Origin: UMGS75 sp051872775
GTDB taxonomy: Bacteria > Bacillota_I > Bacilli_A > ML615J-28 > CAG-313
Length of the DNA: 51,455 nucleotides
NCBI GenBank assembly: GCA_051872775.1
Contig: JBJEEE010000019.1
Coordinates: 1-51,455 of the forward strand
Reading direction: 5' to 3'
The notes under the pieces were generated by a model. The model worked only from the letters and a program-made list of their open reading frames with translations, was not told the DNA's origin and did not search any database. A program made the translations under genes and the position numbers. Positions 25,210-34,416 of the stretch are shown here, piece by piece; the first letter of the stretch is position 1; each line of letters begins with the position of its first letter.

Positions 25210-27189
25210 ATGGAAAAGTTTAAACTTGTTGCGCCATATCAACCAATGGGAGACCAAATTGAAGCCATTAGAAGAATAACCGAAAACCTAAATATGGGTA
25301 TCAAGGAACAAACTCTCTTGGGTGCAACAGGTACTGGTAAGACTTTTACAATGGCAAATGTAATTGCCAATGTTAATAAGCCTACATTAGTTTTAGCTCA
25401 TAATAAGACTTTAGCAGGTCAATTATATGCAGAATTAAAAGCTTTCTTTCCGGATAATAGAGTTGAATATTTTATCTCATATTATGACTATTATCAACCT
25501 GAAGCATATGTTCCAAGTAAAGATATGTATATTGAAAAAGATTCAAGTATAAATGATGAGATAGACCAAATGCGGCATGCCGCAACATCATCAATCTTAG
25601 AACGAAGAGATACAATCATTGTGGCAAGTGTTTCTTGTATATATGGCATAGGTGACCCTGAGGATTATGAAAATTCAATGCTTACAATTCGTAAAGGTCA
25701 AATATTAAATCGTGATCATTTAATTGATCGACTTGTACAGATGCAATTTGTATATAGTAGCATTGCTTTTGAACGTGGTATGTTCAGAGTAAAAGGAGAT
25801 AATGTAGATATTTTACCTACATATGAAAATACTGAAGCTATCCGCATTTCTTTTTTTGATGATGAGGTAGAAAAAATCGCTATCTTTGATGTTGTAACAG
25901 GAAAAATCACCCAAAGTGTAGACTTAATCAATATTTTCCCAGCCACTCATTTTATGATGAATGAGGATAAAAAAGAAGAGGCACTTCGTAGGATTAAAGA
26001 AGAACTAGATGAAAGAGTTAAGTACTTCTTAAGTCATAATCGCCCTCTAGAAGCTGAACGAATCAAACAAAGGACAATGTATGACTTAGAAATGTTAAAA
26101 GAGGTAGGAAGTTGCTCAGGAGTTGAAAACTATTCTCGTCATTTATCATTAAGAGGTGAAGGGGAAACCCCATCAGTATTGCTAGATTTTTTTGATAAAG
26201 ATTATTTAATGATTATTGATGAATCTCATGTAACAATACCTCAAGTAAGAGGAATGTATAACGGTGATAGAAGTCGAAAGCAAACTTTAGTTGATTATGG
26301 ATTTAGATTACCATCAGCCCTTGATAATCGTCCTCTTAATTTTGAAGAATTTGAAAGCAAGATTAATCAAGTTGTTTATGTTTCCGCAACCCCTGGTGAC
26401 TATGAATTAAGTCGTTCCTACGAGATTGTTGAACAAATCATTCGTCCGACAGGTCTTCTTGATCCAATTGTGGAAATTAGACCTACTAAAAATCAAATTG
26501 ATTATATCTTAGCAGATATTAAAGATCGTATCAGTAAGAATGAACGTACGTTAATAACCACTTTAACTATTAAAATGAGTGAAGATTTAACCGCTTACTT
26601 AAAAGAAGTAGGAATCAAAGTTGCCTATCTTCATTCAGAAATTAAAGCACTTGAAAGACTTGAAATAATAAGAGCGTTACGTAAAGGTACTTATGATGTT
26701 TTAGTTGGTATAAACTTATTAAGAGAAGGATTAGATATTCCTGAAGTTAGTTTAATATGTATACTAGATGCAGATAAAGAAGGTTTCCTAAGAAGTGAAA
26801 GATCACTAATTCAAACCATCGGACGTGCTGCTCGTAATGCTAATGGTAAAGTAGTATTATATGCGGATAAAATGACAGACTCAATCGAAAAGGCAGTCAG
26901 TGAAACATCAAGACGTCGTGAAATTCAAGAAACATATAATCGTGAACATGGTATTGTCCCTCAAACAATCATTAAAGAAATTGGTGAGGCAATTACTATT
27001 TTTAATCCAGATACAGAAGATAATAGCGATGTAATTGACAAAGATTCGATAAAAACGATGTCAAAAATAGAAAAGAAAAAATTAATTGAAAAACTTGAAA
27101 TACAGATGAAAAAAGCTTCCAAAGAACTTAATTTTGAAGAAGCAATAATGTTACGTGATACTATTCTAGAACTTAAATCGGAATTATAA
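25210..27189 (+). CDS. uvrB: Excinuclease ABC subunit B
   Basis: A 659-residue protein matching the family length. The Walker A motif GATGTGKT is at 38-45, and the DNA-probing beta-hairpin reads YYDYYQPEAYVP (about 94-105). The DEAH-box equivalent IDESHV and a C-terminal UVR domain (EKLEIQMKKASKELNFEEA) are present. UvrB verifies damage after loading by UvrA and recruits UvrC in nucleotide excision repair. It usually pairs with uvrA, which is not next to it here. The ATG is one base after the preceding stop, with AAGAGG upstream. No SOS box is visible, since it has no promoter of its own. Confidence 0.97.
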   Translation: MEKFKLVAPYQPMGDQIEAIRRITENLNMGIKEQTLLGATGTGKTFTMANVIANVNKPTLVLAHNKTLAGQLYAELKAFFPDNRVEYFISYYDYYQPEAYVPSKDMYIEKDSSINDEIDQMRHAATSSILERRDTIIVASVSCIYGIGDPEDYENSMLTIRKGQILNRDHLIDRLVQMQFVYSSIAFERGMFRVKGDNVDILPTYENTEAIRISFFDDEVEKIAIFDVVTGKITQSVDLINIFPATHFMMNEDKKEEALRRIKEELDERVKYFLSHNRPLEAERIKQRTMYDLEMLKEVGSCSGVENYSRHLSLRGEGETPSVLLDFFDKDYLMIIDESHVTIPQVRGMYNGDRSRKQTLVDYGFRLPSALDNRPLNFEEFESKINQVVYVSATPGDYELSRSYEIVEQIIRPTGLLDPIVEIRPTKNQIDYILADIKDRISKNERTLITTLTIKMSEDLTAYLKEVGIKVAYLHSEIKALERLEIIRALRKGTYDVLVGINLLREGLDIPEVSLICILDADKEGFLRSERSLIQTIGRAARNANGKVVLYADKMTDSIEKAVSETSRRREIQETYNREHGIVPQTIIKEIGEAITIFNPDTEDNSDVIDKDSIKTMSKIEKKKLIEKLEIQMKKASKELNFEEAIMLRDTILELKSEL

Positions 27190-27203
27190 AAGGAGGCATG
27201 AAA

Positions 27204-28331
27204 ATGTCAAAAAAACCAAAAGTCATTATTGGTTTATCAGGCGGTGTGGATAGCAGCGTTGGGGTTATTAAACTACTTGAGGCAGGATATGATGTCGAAG
27301 CAATCTTTATGAGAAATTGGGATTCAGCTGTAAATAACGATATTTTAGGAAATCCTGATTTAATGGATGATGTTTGTCCACAAGAAAAAGACTACATGGA
27401 TGCCCAAAGTGTCGCCAATCAACTAGGGATTAGACTTCATCGTATTGATTTTATCGATGAATATTGGAATGAAGTATTTACGTATTTTATTGAGGAATAT
27501 AAAAAGAACCGCACTCCTAATCCTGATATTTTATGTAATAAAGAAATCAAATTTAAGGCATTTTTAAAAGCGGCAGAAGCAATGGGAGCCGATTATATAG
27601 CAATGGGACACTATGCTAGAGTTATTCATGATGGTGATAAACACTATCTATTAAGAGGAGTAGACTCTAATAAAGATCAAACCTATTTCTTATCTCAGCT
27701 TTCTTCTAGTCAAATCGCAAAAGCGCTTTTTCCAGTTGGTGATTTACTAAAAAGTGAGGTTAGACAAATTGCTCATGACCATAATTTAATTGTTGCAGAT
27801 AAGAAAGATTCAACGGGAATATGTTTTATTGGAGAACGTAACTTTAAAGAATTCTTAAAAAACTATATTCCAGCGTGTCCTGGTAATATGGTTACTTCTA
27901 ATCATGAGGTAGTAGGAAGACATGAAGGATTGATGTATTATACAATTGGACAACGTCATGGTCTTGGTATTGGGGGACCTGGTGAGGCTTGGTTTGTTAT
28001 CGGTAAAAATGCATCTAATAATGAATTAATTGTTGGTCAAGGCGATGAACAAGAATTATTATACGCTAATAGAGCTATCATCAAAGATATTAATATTATT
28101 AATCCTCCACTTGTCAATACCGAAACCTTAACCGCAAAATTTCGTTATCGCAGTCAAGATGTAGGTGTAACAATTAAGTATCTTGATGAATCCACTCTTG
28201 AAGTAAAAACAAAAGTACCGGTAAAAGCAATGACTCCCGGACAAGCTTGCGTTTTTTATGATGGTGAGTACTGTCTAGGTGGGGGTACGATTGATCAAGT
28301 ATTTATGAATGATGAACTAAGGAGATATTAG
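27204..28331 (+). CDS. mnmA: tRNA-specific 2-thiouridylase MnmA
   Basis: A 375-residue enzyme. The PP-loop SGGVDSS is at 12-18, and the two catalytic cysteines are C111 (ILCNKEIKF) and C207 (TGICFIGERNF). It makes 2-thiouridine at wobble position 34 of Lys, Glu and Gln tRNAs. The insertion NDILGNP...CPQEKDY (about 45-64) resembles Mollicutes and Erysipelotrichia enzymes. Two ATGs compete: the one at 27198 is only 1 base from AGGAGG, the one at 27204 is 7 bases away, so I start at 27204. recD2 follows closely, as in many Firmicutes where mnmA and recD2 are neighbours. Confidence 0.95.
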   Translation: MSKKPKVIIGLSGGVDSSVGVIKLLEAGYDVEAIFMRNWDSAVNNDILGNPDLMDDVCPQEKDYMDAQSVANQLGIRLHRIDFIDEYWNEVFTYFIEEYKKNRTPNPDILCNKEIKFKAFLKAAEAMGADYIAMGHYARVIHDGDKHYLLRGVDSNKDQTYFLSQLSSSQIAKALFPVGDLLKSEVRQIAHDHNLIVADKKDSTGICFIGERNFKEFLKNYIPACPGNMVTSNHEVVGRHEGLMYYTIGQRHGLGIGGPGEAWFVIGKNASNNELIVGQGDEQELLYANRAIIKDINIINPPLVNTETLTAKFRYRSQDVGVTIKYLDESTLEVKTKVPVKAMTPGQACVFYDGEYCLGGGTIDQVFMNDELRRY

Positions 28332-28334
28332 AAA

Positions 28335-30683
28335 ATGAGTGAAGAGATTAACGGAAGTATCGCTAAAGTCTTATACTATAATAACGACAACGGTTATACC
28401 GTTGCTCTTTTCGAATTAGATTATAAAAACGAACGTAATCATAAAATAAAAAATAAAATATATGGTAAAAATATATGTGTGGTAGGTTATTTCGACCATC
28501 AAGTTTATGTGGGAGAAGAATTTGTTATTAATGGTGAATTTGTGAATGATCCTCATTATGGTCTACAATTTAAATTTACATCGTTTTCAAGAGTAACGTT
28601 AAATAATGAATATGGGGTAATTGCTTATTTATCTAGTGATTTATTTCCAGGTGTTGGTGTAAAAATAGCCAAAACGATTGTTCAAAAACTTGGTATTGAT
28701 GCCATTGATTTAATTAAACGTAATCCCGATGTTTTAGATGATGTTAATATTAATCCTAAAATTAAATCAATCATATATAGTGGAATAATAAATGATTTGG
28801 CCAACCAAGAAGCTACCATCTTTCTTTTAGATAACGGAATATCGATTGGTACCGCAAATAAAATTATAAAAAGATTAGGAAGCAACATAATTAGTGATTT
28901 AAAAGAAAATCCTTATATTTTAATGGATACGATAGATCATTTTGGATTTAAAAAAAATGATCAATTTGCTTTAAATCTAGGGATAAAAAAAGATGATACC
29001 ATTCGTTTAAAAGCCTTAGTATCATATATATTAAAAGAAATAATTTATAATTCAGGTAATAGTTTTTCTACCTTTGATGAACTTTATGAAAAAATTGTCA
29101 ATTATATTCAAGAAGAAATTGAACATAATAGATTTAATGAAATATTACGCTTGCTAGAGAAAGAAAAAAAGATACATATAGAAAATAATCAAATTTTTGA
29201 TGCACGTCTATATAATTGGGAGTTATCTTTAGCAAAAGAAATAGTTTGTTTATTAAAAGGTGAACGAAATAAAGAAAAAAAGATGGATACTTTCTCCATA
29301 GAACAAATTAATGAAATATATAAAACCATTGAAAAAGAAAGCTCAATCATCTTCAATGAAGAACAAGCCCTTGCAATAACTTCAGCCTTCTTAGAACCAA
29401 TGGTAATCATAACTGGTGGTCCAGGTACAGGAAAAACAACCATCATTCATGCAATAATTAAAATGTATCTTAAATTATACAAAGATTCAAGTAGTTTAGC
29501 AAATGAAATAGCGATTCTTGCGCCAACAGGACGTGCCGCCAAGCGACTTAACGAAACAACCAATATGGCTACATCAACTATTCATAAGTTTTTAGGTTTT
29601 ACGGGTGGTGAAAATTATGAATATAATCAATACAATAGAACTAGTGCCCGCTTAATTATTGTTGATGAAGCTTCTATGATGGATTTACCACTTGCATATC
29701 GATTAGTATCATCAATGCATGAAGATGCAAGACTGATTATTGTTGGTGATGTTGACCAACTTCCAGCTGTAGGTCCAGGACAAGTCTTAAAGGATTTAAT
29801 AGATACTAAGGAAATAAAAACCATTAGATTAACGCACATTCATCGTCAAGCTGAAAACTCTAGCATCATTAAACTTGCTCATAGCATTAATGAAGGTAAA
29901 ATTCCAGAAACAATTATGGATAAGTTTAGCGACCGTTCATTTATTCCAACCGATAATGAACATTTAGTTCCTTTATTAGTTGAAGTCGTTCAAAAAGCCA
30001 TAGCAAAAGGAAAAGATATTCAAAAAGATATTCAAATTCTTATTCCGATGTACAAAGGTGAGTTAGGTATTATTGAAGTAAACAAACAAATTCAAAATTT
30101 GGTTAACCCACTTAAAGAAGATCAAAAAGAATTAAAAGTACTTGGTCAAACCTTTAGAGAAAACGATAAAGTAATACAACTTGTTAATCATGCGGATAAA
30201 GGAATAATGAATGGAGATATTGGAATAGTAAATAATTTTAAATATAAAGATTTTAAAATTAATGGATTAAGTGTTTTGTTTGATTCTGGTCTAGTTGATT
30301 ATTCCTTAGAAGAAGTAGAAGAATTAAGTTTAGCTTATGCCATAAGTATTCATAAAGCACAAGGTAGTGAATTCGACCTAGTCATTATGCCTATTACAAC
30401 TAAACACTATATTATGTTGAAACGTAAATTGATTTATACAGGCATAACACGAGCTAAAAATAGTCTCGTTCTTATAGGTGATTTAAAAGCCTTAAGATTA
30501 GGAACAATACAAGTTGAGAATAATCGTAAAACTATTCTCAAAGATAAAATCATTGAATATCTTCATTATGGTATTACCAAAGATACTCCATCATTAACGA
30601 TTAATGATAGTGAATCGGCATTTGATACTATCGGTGAAGAAGAATTTGGATCCTTAAAACCAAGTGATTTTGAAGATTTTTAA
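28335..30683 (+). CDS. recD2: RecD2-type 5'-3' DNA helicase (without RecBC)
   Basis: A 782-residue SF1B helicase, near the length of Bacillus YrrC. An N-terminal OB-like and HhH region precedes Walker A GGPGTGKTT (361-369). Helicase motifs follow: VDEASMMD (II), GDVDQLP (III), and a C-terminal SIHKAQGSEFD, TGITRAK block (V/VI). RecD2 takes part in replication fork stability and mismatch repair. It sits three bases after mnmA, with AAGGAG upstream, and ends the operon. No strong terminator is seen after it. Confidence 0.95.
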   Translation: MSEEINGSIAKVLYYNNDNGYTVALFELDYKNERNHKIKNKIYGKNICVVGYFDHQVYVGEEFVINGEFVNDPHYGLQFKFTSFSRVTLNNEYGVIAYLSSDLFPGVGVKIAKTIVQKLGIDAIDLIKRNPDVLDDVNINPKIKSIIYSGIINDLANQEATIFLLDNGISIGTANKIIKRLGSNIISDLKENPYILMDTIDHFGFKKNDQFALNLGIKKDDTIRLKALVSYILKEIIYNSGNSFSTFDELYEKIVNYIQEEIEHNRFNEILRLLEKEKKIHIENNQIFDARLYNWELSLAKEIVCLLKGERNKEKKMDTFSIEQINEIYKTIEKESSIIFNEEQALAITSAFLEPMVIITGGPGTGKTTIIHAIIKMYLKLYKDSSSLANEIAILAPTGRAAKRLNETTNMATSTIHKFLGFTGGENYEYNQYNRTSARLIIVDEASMMDLPLAYRLVSSMHEDARLIIVGDVDQLPAVGPGQVLKDLIDTKEIKTIRLTHIHRQAENSSIIKLAHSINEGKIPETIMDKFSDRSFIPTDNEHLVPLLVEVVQKAIAKGKDIQKDIQILIPMYKGELGIIEVNKQIQNLVNPLKEDQKELKVLGQTFRENDKVIQLVNHADKGIMNGDIGIVNNFKYKDFKINGLSVLFDSGLVDYSLEEVEELSLAYAISIHKAQGSEFDLVIMPITTKHYIMLKRKLIYTGITRAKNSLVLIGDLKALRLGTIQVENNRKTILKDKIIEYLHYGITKDTPSLTINDSESAFDTIGEEEFGSLKPSDFEDF

Positions 30684-30708
30684 AATGTAATTATTGACAA
30701 AATTCTTT

Positions 30709-30738
30709 TTGTATATCAATTTATTTATCTCATATAAT
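30709..30738 (+). promoter_or_regulatory. Probable promoter of the small Cys-tailed protein
   Basis: TTGTAT (30709-30714), 18 bases, TATAAT (30733-30738). It predicts a leader of about 115 bases, unusually long for a 66-residue gene. Confidence 0.5.
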
Positions 30739-30743
30739 ATTAA

Positions 30744-30833
30744 TGCTAAACAATATTTGATGTCTACTAGAAGAACATATAATATTCACTGTGTTTAGAA
30801 CTTTTAGTCAAAAACAATATTTTGAATTTAGCA
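30744..30833 (+). repeat. Leader with direct repeat and closing complementary ends
   Basis: TGCTAAA (30744-30750) is complementary to TTTAGCA (30827-30833). Inside, AAACAATATTTGA (30748-30760) recurs as AAACAATATTTTGA (about 30812-30825). The region lies wholly in the predicted leader of the next gene. It matches no riboswitch I know, and chance in AT-rich DNA is possible. Confidence 0.35.
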
Positions 30834-30858
30834 CTTTAAACAAAAATGAGGTGAAAAG

Positions 30859-31059
30859 ATGAAATCATCAGTATTTCCCTTTATTGCGGGGGGAATGACA
30901 GTTTTAGGAGTTTGGCTTGCGTATGCAAATCGCAGTGCTCTTGATAAACTAGTCAAAAGTATTGGCGATACGACCGAACAAACTATCGAAAAGTTTAAAG
31001 CAAAAATGGATGCTATGACATGTCAAAATAATGATTGTTGTTGTAATAATCCAGAATAA
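30859..31059 (+). CDS. Small membrane-anchored protein with a Cys-rich tail
   Basis: A 66-residue protein. One membrane helix (about 6-24) is followed by an amphipathic charged helix (about 28-52) and a short tail with four cysteines, CQNNDCCC. GAGGTG lies 7 bases before the ATG and a terminator follows directly, so it is a real monocistronic gene. The layout resembles small YtxH-like stress proteins, but the Cys cluster is not typical of them and could bind a metal. Function unknown. Confidence 0.75.
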   Translation: MKSSVFPFIAGGMTVLGVWLAYANRSALDKLVKSIGDTTEQTIEKFKAKMDAMTCQNNDCCCNNPE

Positions 31060-31060
31060 T

Positions 31061-31090
31061 AAAGAGGTTTCTTGGGAAGCCTTTTTATTT
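31061..31090 (+). terminator. Terminator after the small membrane protein
   Basis: AGGTTTC (31065-31071) pairs with GAAGCCT (31076-31082) around TTGG, extended by AAAG with TTTT, ending in a T-rich run. Confidence 0.85.
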
Positions 31091-31105
31091 TTGATTTCTT
31101 TTTTA

Positions 31106-31134
31106 TTATAAAATATTTTAAAGTGTGGTATAAT
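31106..31134 (+). promoter_or_regulatory. Promoter of the M16C peptidase gene
   Basis: TTATAA (31106-31111), 17 bases, TATAAT (31129-31134) preceded by TGG. The extended -10 makes up for the weak -35. Confidence 0.65.
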
Positions 31135-31163
31135 ACTAATATCAAAAGAAAGAAGGGATAATA

Positions 31164-34049
31164 ATGAAAAACTATCAAGTAATAAAAGAAAAATACATAG
31201 ATGAAGTTGCATCAAATGTAAAACTCTTAAAGCATATTAAATCAGGTGCACATATTCTTCTTTTAGAAAATAATGATGATAATAAAGTATTTTCAATTGG
31301 ATTTAGAACTCCACCAACAGATGATACGGGTGTTCCTCATATTCTTGAGCATTCAACTTTATGTGGTTCTAAAAAATTCCCAGTAAAAGATCCATTTGTA
31401 GAATTATTAAAAAGTTCACTTAATACTTTCTTAAATGCAATGACGTTTGCGGATAAAACGATGTATCCTGTCGCAAGTTGTAATGAAAAAGATTTTGCTA
31501 ATTTGATGGAAGTATATATGGATGCAGTGCTATATCCAAATGTGTATAAACATGAAGAAATATTTAAACAAGAAGGCTGGCATTATGAGCTAGATGATGT
31601 AGATGGTGAAATAACTTATAATGGAGTTGTTTACAATGAAATGAAAGGTGCTTTCTCAAGTCCAGATCAAATTGTATCACGTGTTTCCAGACATGCATTA
31701 TATCCTGATACAACTTATGGAGTAGAATCAGGAGGCGATCCTGAGTTTATCCCTGATTTAACTTATGAAGCATTTAAAAACTTCCATACTAAATTCTATT
31801 CTCCTGCCAATTCATATATTATGCTTTATGGTAATATGAATATGGAAGAAAAACTAGAATGGCTAGATAAAGAATATTTATCTAAATTTGATAAAATTTC
31901 CGTCAACTCAGATATCGAATATCAAAAGCCTTTTTCTAATCCACGTGAAGAATCATACTTATATCCTGTAGGTAAAGATGAAGAACTTGAAGGAAAAACT
32001 TATTACTCATATAATGCAGTGGTAGGTACATATAAAGAGACGGTTAAAAGTATGGCCTTTAATATTTTAACCTATGCATTACTTGATGCACCAGGAGCAC
32101 CATTAAAACAAGCTATTCTTGATGCTGGAATAGGACGAGATGTTTTGTCAAGTTTTGATGATGGTTGTATTCAACCTTCTTTAAATATAATTGTAAAAGA
32201 TGCATTAAGTGGTAAACTTCCTGAACTTAAAAAAGTAATAAATGATACATTATTAGGACTTGTTAAAAATGGTATTGATAAAAAATCACTTTTATCAGCT
32301 ATAAATTATTATGAATTTAAGTATCGTGAAGCTGATTTTGGTGGCACTCCTAAAGGTTTAGTTTATGGCATTATCTCAATGTCAACTTGGCTTTATGATG
32401 AGTCAGACCCATTCTCACCTCTTGAGTATTATAAGATTTTTGATGAGATTAAAGAAAAAGTTAATACGCATTATTTTGAAGATATAATTGAAGAATGTCT
32501 AATCAATAATAATCATATTGCATATGTAACTGTTTCTCCAAGTAATACTTTAGGAGAAGAAAGAGAACAAAAATTAAGAGAAAAACTAAAAGCATATAAA
32601 GAAACGCTATCTCAAAGTGAGTTAGAACAACTTGTAGAAGATACAAAAGTATTAAAGAAATATCAAGAGACTCCATCAACAAAAGAAGAACTAGCAACTA
32701 TCCCTCTTTTAACAAAAAATGATATTGACGATCATTCACCAGAAATTTCAAATATTGAAGAAGAAGTTGAAGGTATAAAGATTGTTAAACATGATTTTGA
32801 TACAAGAGGTATTGGATATTTAAGTTTTGCATTTAATACAAAAGATGTTCCAGAAAGACTTGTTCCATATATTGGTTTATTAAAAAATATTATTGGTAAA
32901 GTTGATACGAAAAACTATTCATTTGAAGATTTAACAAAAGAAATCTATATTAATACTGGTGGAATTTATCCATATGTTTCTTGCATTAGTGTAGATGATA
33001 ATGATGTTTTACCACTTTTCTTCTTAGAAACTAAAGCATTAGATGAGAAAGTTCCATTTGTATTCAAGATGATTAAAGAAATGATTACTTCATCTAACTA
33101 TGATATGAAAAAACGAATTATGGAAATACTTGCGGAAACTAAATCGCAAAAGCAAATGCAATTAATGGGAGCCGGTCATGTAGCATCTATTAATCGTGCT
33201 TTATCATATATTCGTAAATCTAGTTACTATAACGAACTTGTTGATGGTATATCACAATATTCATTTATTGAAACGTTAGTAAAACAATTTGATGAAAAAT
33301 ATGATGAAATTGTTAATAATCTTAATGAACTAGTAAAACATATATTTAGAAAAGAAAACTTGATAATTTCTTATACGGGTAAATCATTTAATTATCAACA
33401 AGAAGTAAAAGATTTGGTTCAAAATCTATATCAAGACGATGTCGAAAAAGGTCAAGTAGAATTTGTTCAAAATTGTTTAAACGAAGGGTTTAAAACTCCT
33501 TCTCAAGTACAATATGTAGCAAGAGTTGGTAATTATAAAGGCGTTGGTGAATACACAGGCGCATTCTCTGTTTTCGCAATGGCACTAAGATATGATTATT
33601 TATGGGTAAAAGTGAGAGTTCTTGGTGGTGCATATGGCTGCATGAGTAATTTCACAAGAGATGGTAACATCTTCTTCGTATCATATCGTGATCCAAATCT
33701 AGAAAAAACTATGGAAGTATATGAAAATGTAATATCATATATTGATAGTTTCAATCCAACAGAAGAAGATTTAACAAAATATGTTATCGGCGCAATCGGT
33801 GAGGTTGATTTCCCATATCCTCCACGTACACTTGGAAGTAAGTCATTTACTTATTATTTACAAGGTGTTACTGAAAAAGATCTTATGTTATCGCGTCAAC
33901 AAATTGTAAATGTAACCCTTGAAGATATTAAAGCACTAAAACCTTTAATTGAAAAAGCATTATCAGATCATGCATTATGTGTCATTGGTAATGAAAACAA
34001 GATTGATTCATCATCAATCTTCAATGAAAAGAAAAACTTATTTAATTAA
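31164..34049 (+). CDS. M16C-family zinc metallopeptidase (PreP/Cym1-like)
   Basis: A 961-residue protein. The inverted zinc motif HxxEH is HILEH (H59, E62, H63), and the distal zinc ligand is E159 in YNEMKGAFSSP. Blocks such as GSKKFPVKDPF and NAMTFADKTMYP mark subfamily C, in which four homologous domains form one closed chamber in a single chain. Mitochondrial and plastid relatives degrade presequence peptides. The bacterial ones are probably cytoplasmic oligopeptidases, and no signal peptide is present. AAGAAGGG precedes the ATG. The gene is monocistronic between its own promoter and a strong terminator. Confidence 0.94.
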   Translation: MKNYQVIKEKYIDEVASNVKLLKHIKSGAHILLLENNDDNKVFSIGFRTPPTDDTGVPHILEHSTLCGSKKFPVKDPFVELLKSSLNTFLNAMTFADKTMYPVASCNEKDFANLMEVYMDAVLYPNVYKHEEIFKQEGWHYELDDVDGEITYNGVVYNEMKGAFSSPDQIVSRVSRHALYPDTTYGVESGGDPEFIPDLTYEAFKNFHTKFYSPANSYIMLYGNMNMEEKLEWLDKEYLSKFDKISVNSDIEYQKPFSNPREESYLYPVGKDEELEGKTYYSYNAVVGTYKETVKSMAFNILTYALLDAPGAPLKQAILDAGIGRDVLSSFDDGCIQPSLNIIVKDALSGKLPELKKVINDTLLGLVKNGIDKKSLLSAINYYEFKYREADFGGTPKGLVYGIISMSTWLYDESDPFSPLEYYKIFDEIKEKVNTHYFEDIIEECLINNNHIAYVTVSPSNTLGEEREQKLREKLKAYKETLSQSELEQLVEDTKVLKKYQETPSTKEELATIPLLTKNDIDDHSPEISNIEEEVEGIKIVKHDFDTRGIGYLSFAFNTKDVPERLVPYIGLLKNIIGKVDTKNYSFEDLTKEIYINTGGIYPYVSCISVDDNDVLPLFFLETKALDEKVPFVFKMIKEMITSSNYDMKKRIMEILAETKSQKQMQLMGAGHVASINRALSYIRKSSYYNELVDGISQYSFIETLVKQFDEKYDEIVNNLNELVKHIFRKENLIISYTGKSFNYQQEVKDLVQNLYQDDVEKGQVEFVQNCLNEGFKTPSQVQYVARVGNYKGVGEYTGAFSVFAMALRYDYLWVKVRVLGGAYGCMSNFTRDGNIFFVSYRDPNLEKTMEVYENVISYIDSFNPTEEDLTKYVIGAIGEVDFPYPPRTLGSKSFTYYLQGVTEKDLMLSRQQIVNVTLEDIKALKPLIEKALSDHALCVIGNENKIDSSSIFNEKKNLFN

Positions 34050-34066
34050 CATATTTGTATAGTATG

Positions 34067-34109
34067 AAGGTAATAGAATAGTATTTGTATTATTCTATTG
34101 CCTTTTTTT
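34067..34109 (+). terminator. Terminator after the M16C gene
   Basis: The 14-bp stem AAGGTAATAGAATA (34067-34080) pairs with TATTCTATTGCCTT (34091-34104), with one G-U pair and a 10-base loop. A T run reaches 34109. Confidence 0.93.
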
Positions 34110-34416
34110 ATATCTAAACATTATAATGGAGGTGTAATTTAAATTAAAAAATAATTTTATAACTATTTTTGTAAGTAATAACCCTAAAAGAACAGTATAT
34201 AGATATATGTTCATATACTGATAGAAGATCTTGAAAGTCTTAATATTAGCATCATTTTATTTATTGTTCAAACATTTTCTAAAAATAACTATTAAAACAT
34301 TTTCATAAATTAAAAGTATAGTATACAAATATGGTCTTCTTTTCTTTTCTTTTTTTTAAATATATGGTAAAATAAACATAAGTATTAAAGTAATATAATA
34401 TTAAAAGGGTATAGAT
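34110..34416. other. AT-rich intergenic stretch before addB
   Basis: About 300 bases without an open frame of note. It holds an 8-bp perfect inverted repeat, CAGTATAT and ATATACTG (about 34194-34221), with a 12-base loop, and a pyrimidine run at about 34336-34357. TAAAAT preceded by TGG (34368-34373) is a possible extended -10 for addB, with no good -35. I see no SOS box. Confidence 0.55.

Noticed and set aside
30694..30699. Perfect TTGACA as the -35 of the small gene's promoter
   Set aside because: The nearest TATAAT is 33 bases away and nothing like a -10 lies at 16-18 bases.
34194..34221. Inverted repeat before addB as an operator or transposon end
   Set aside because: Arms of 8 bp in very AT-rich DNA are weak evidence, with no flanking duplication or known operator match.
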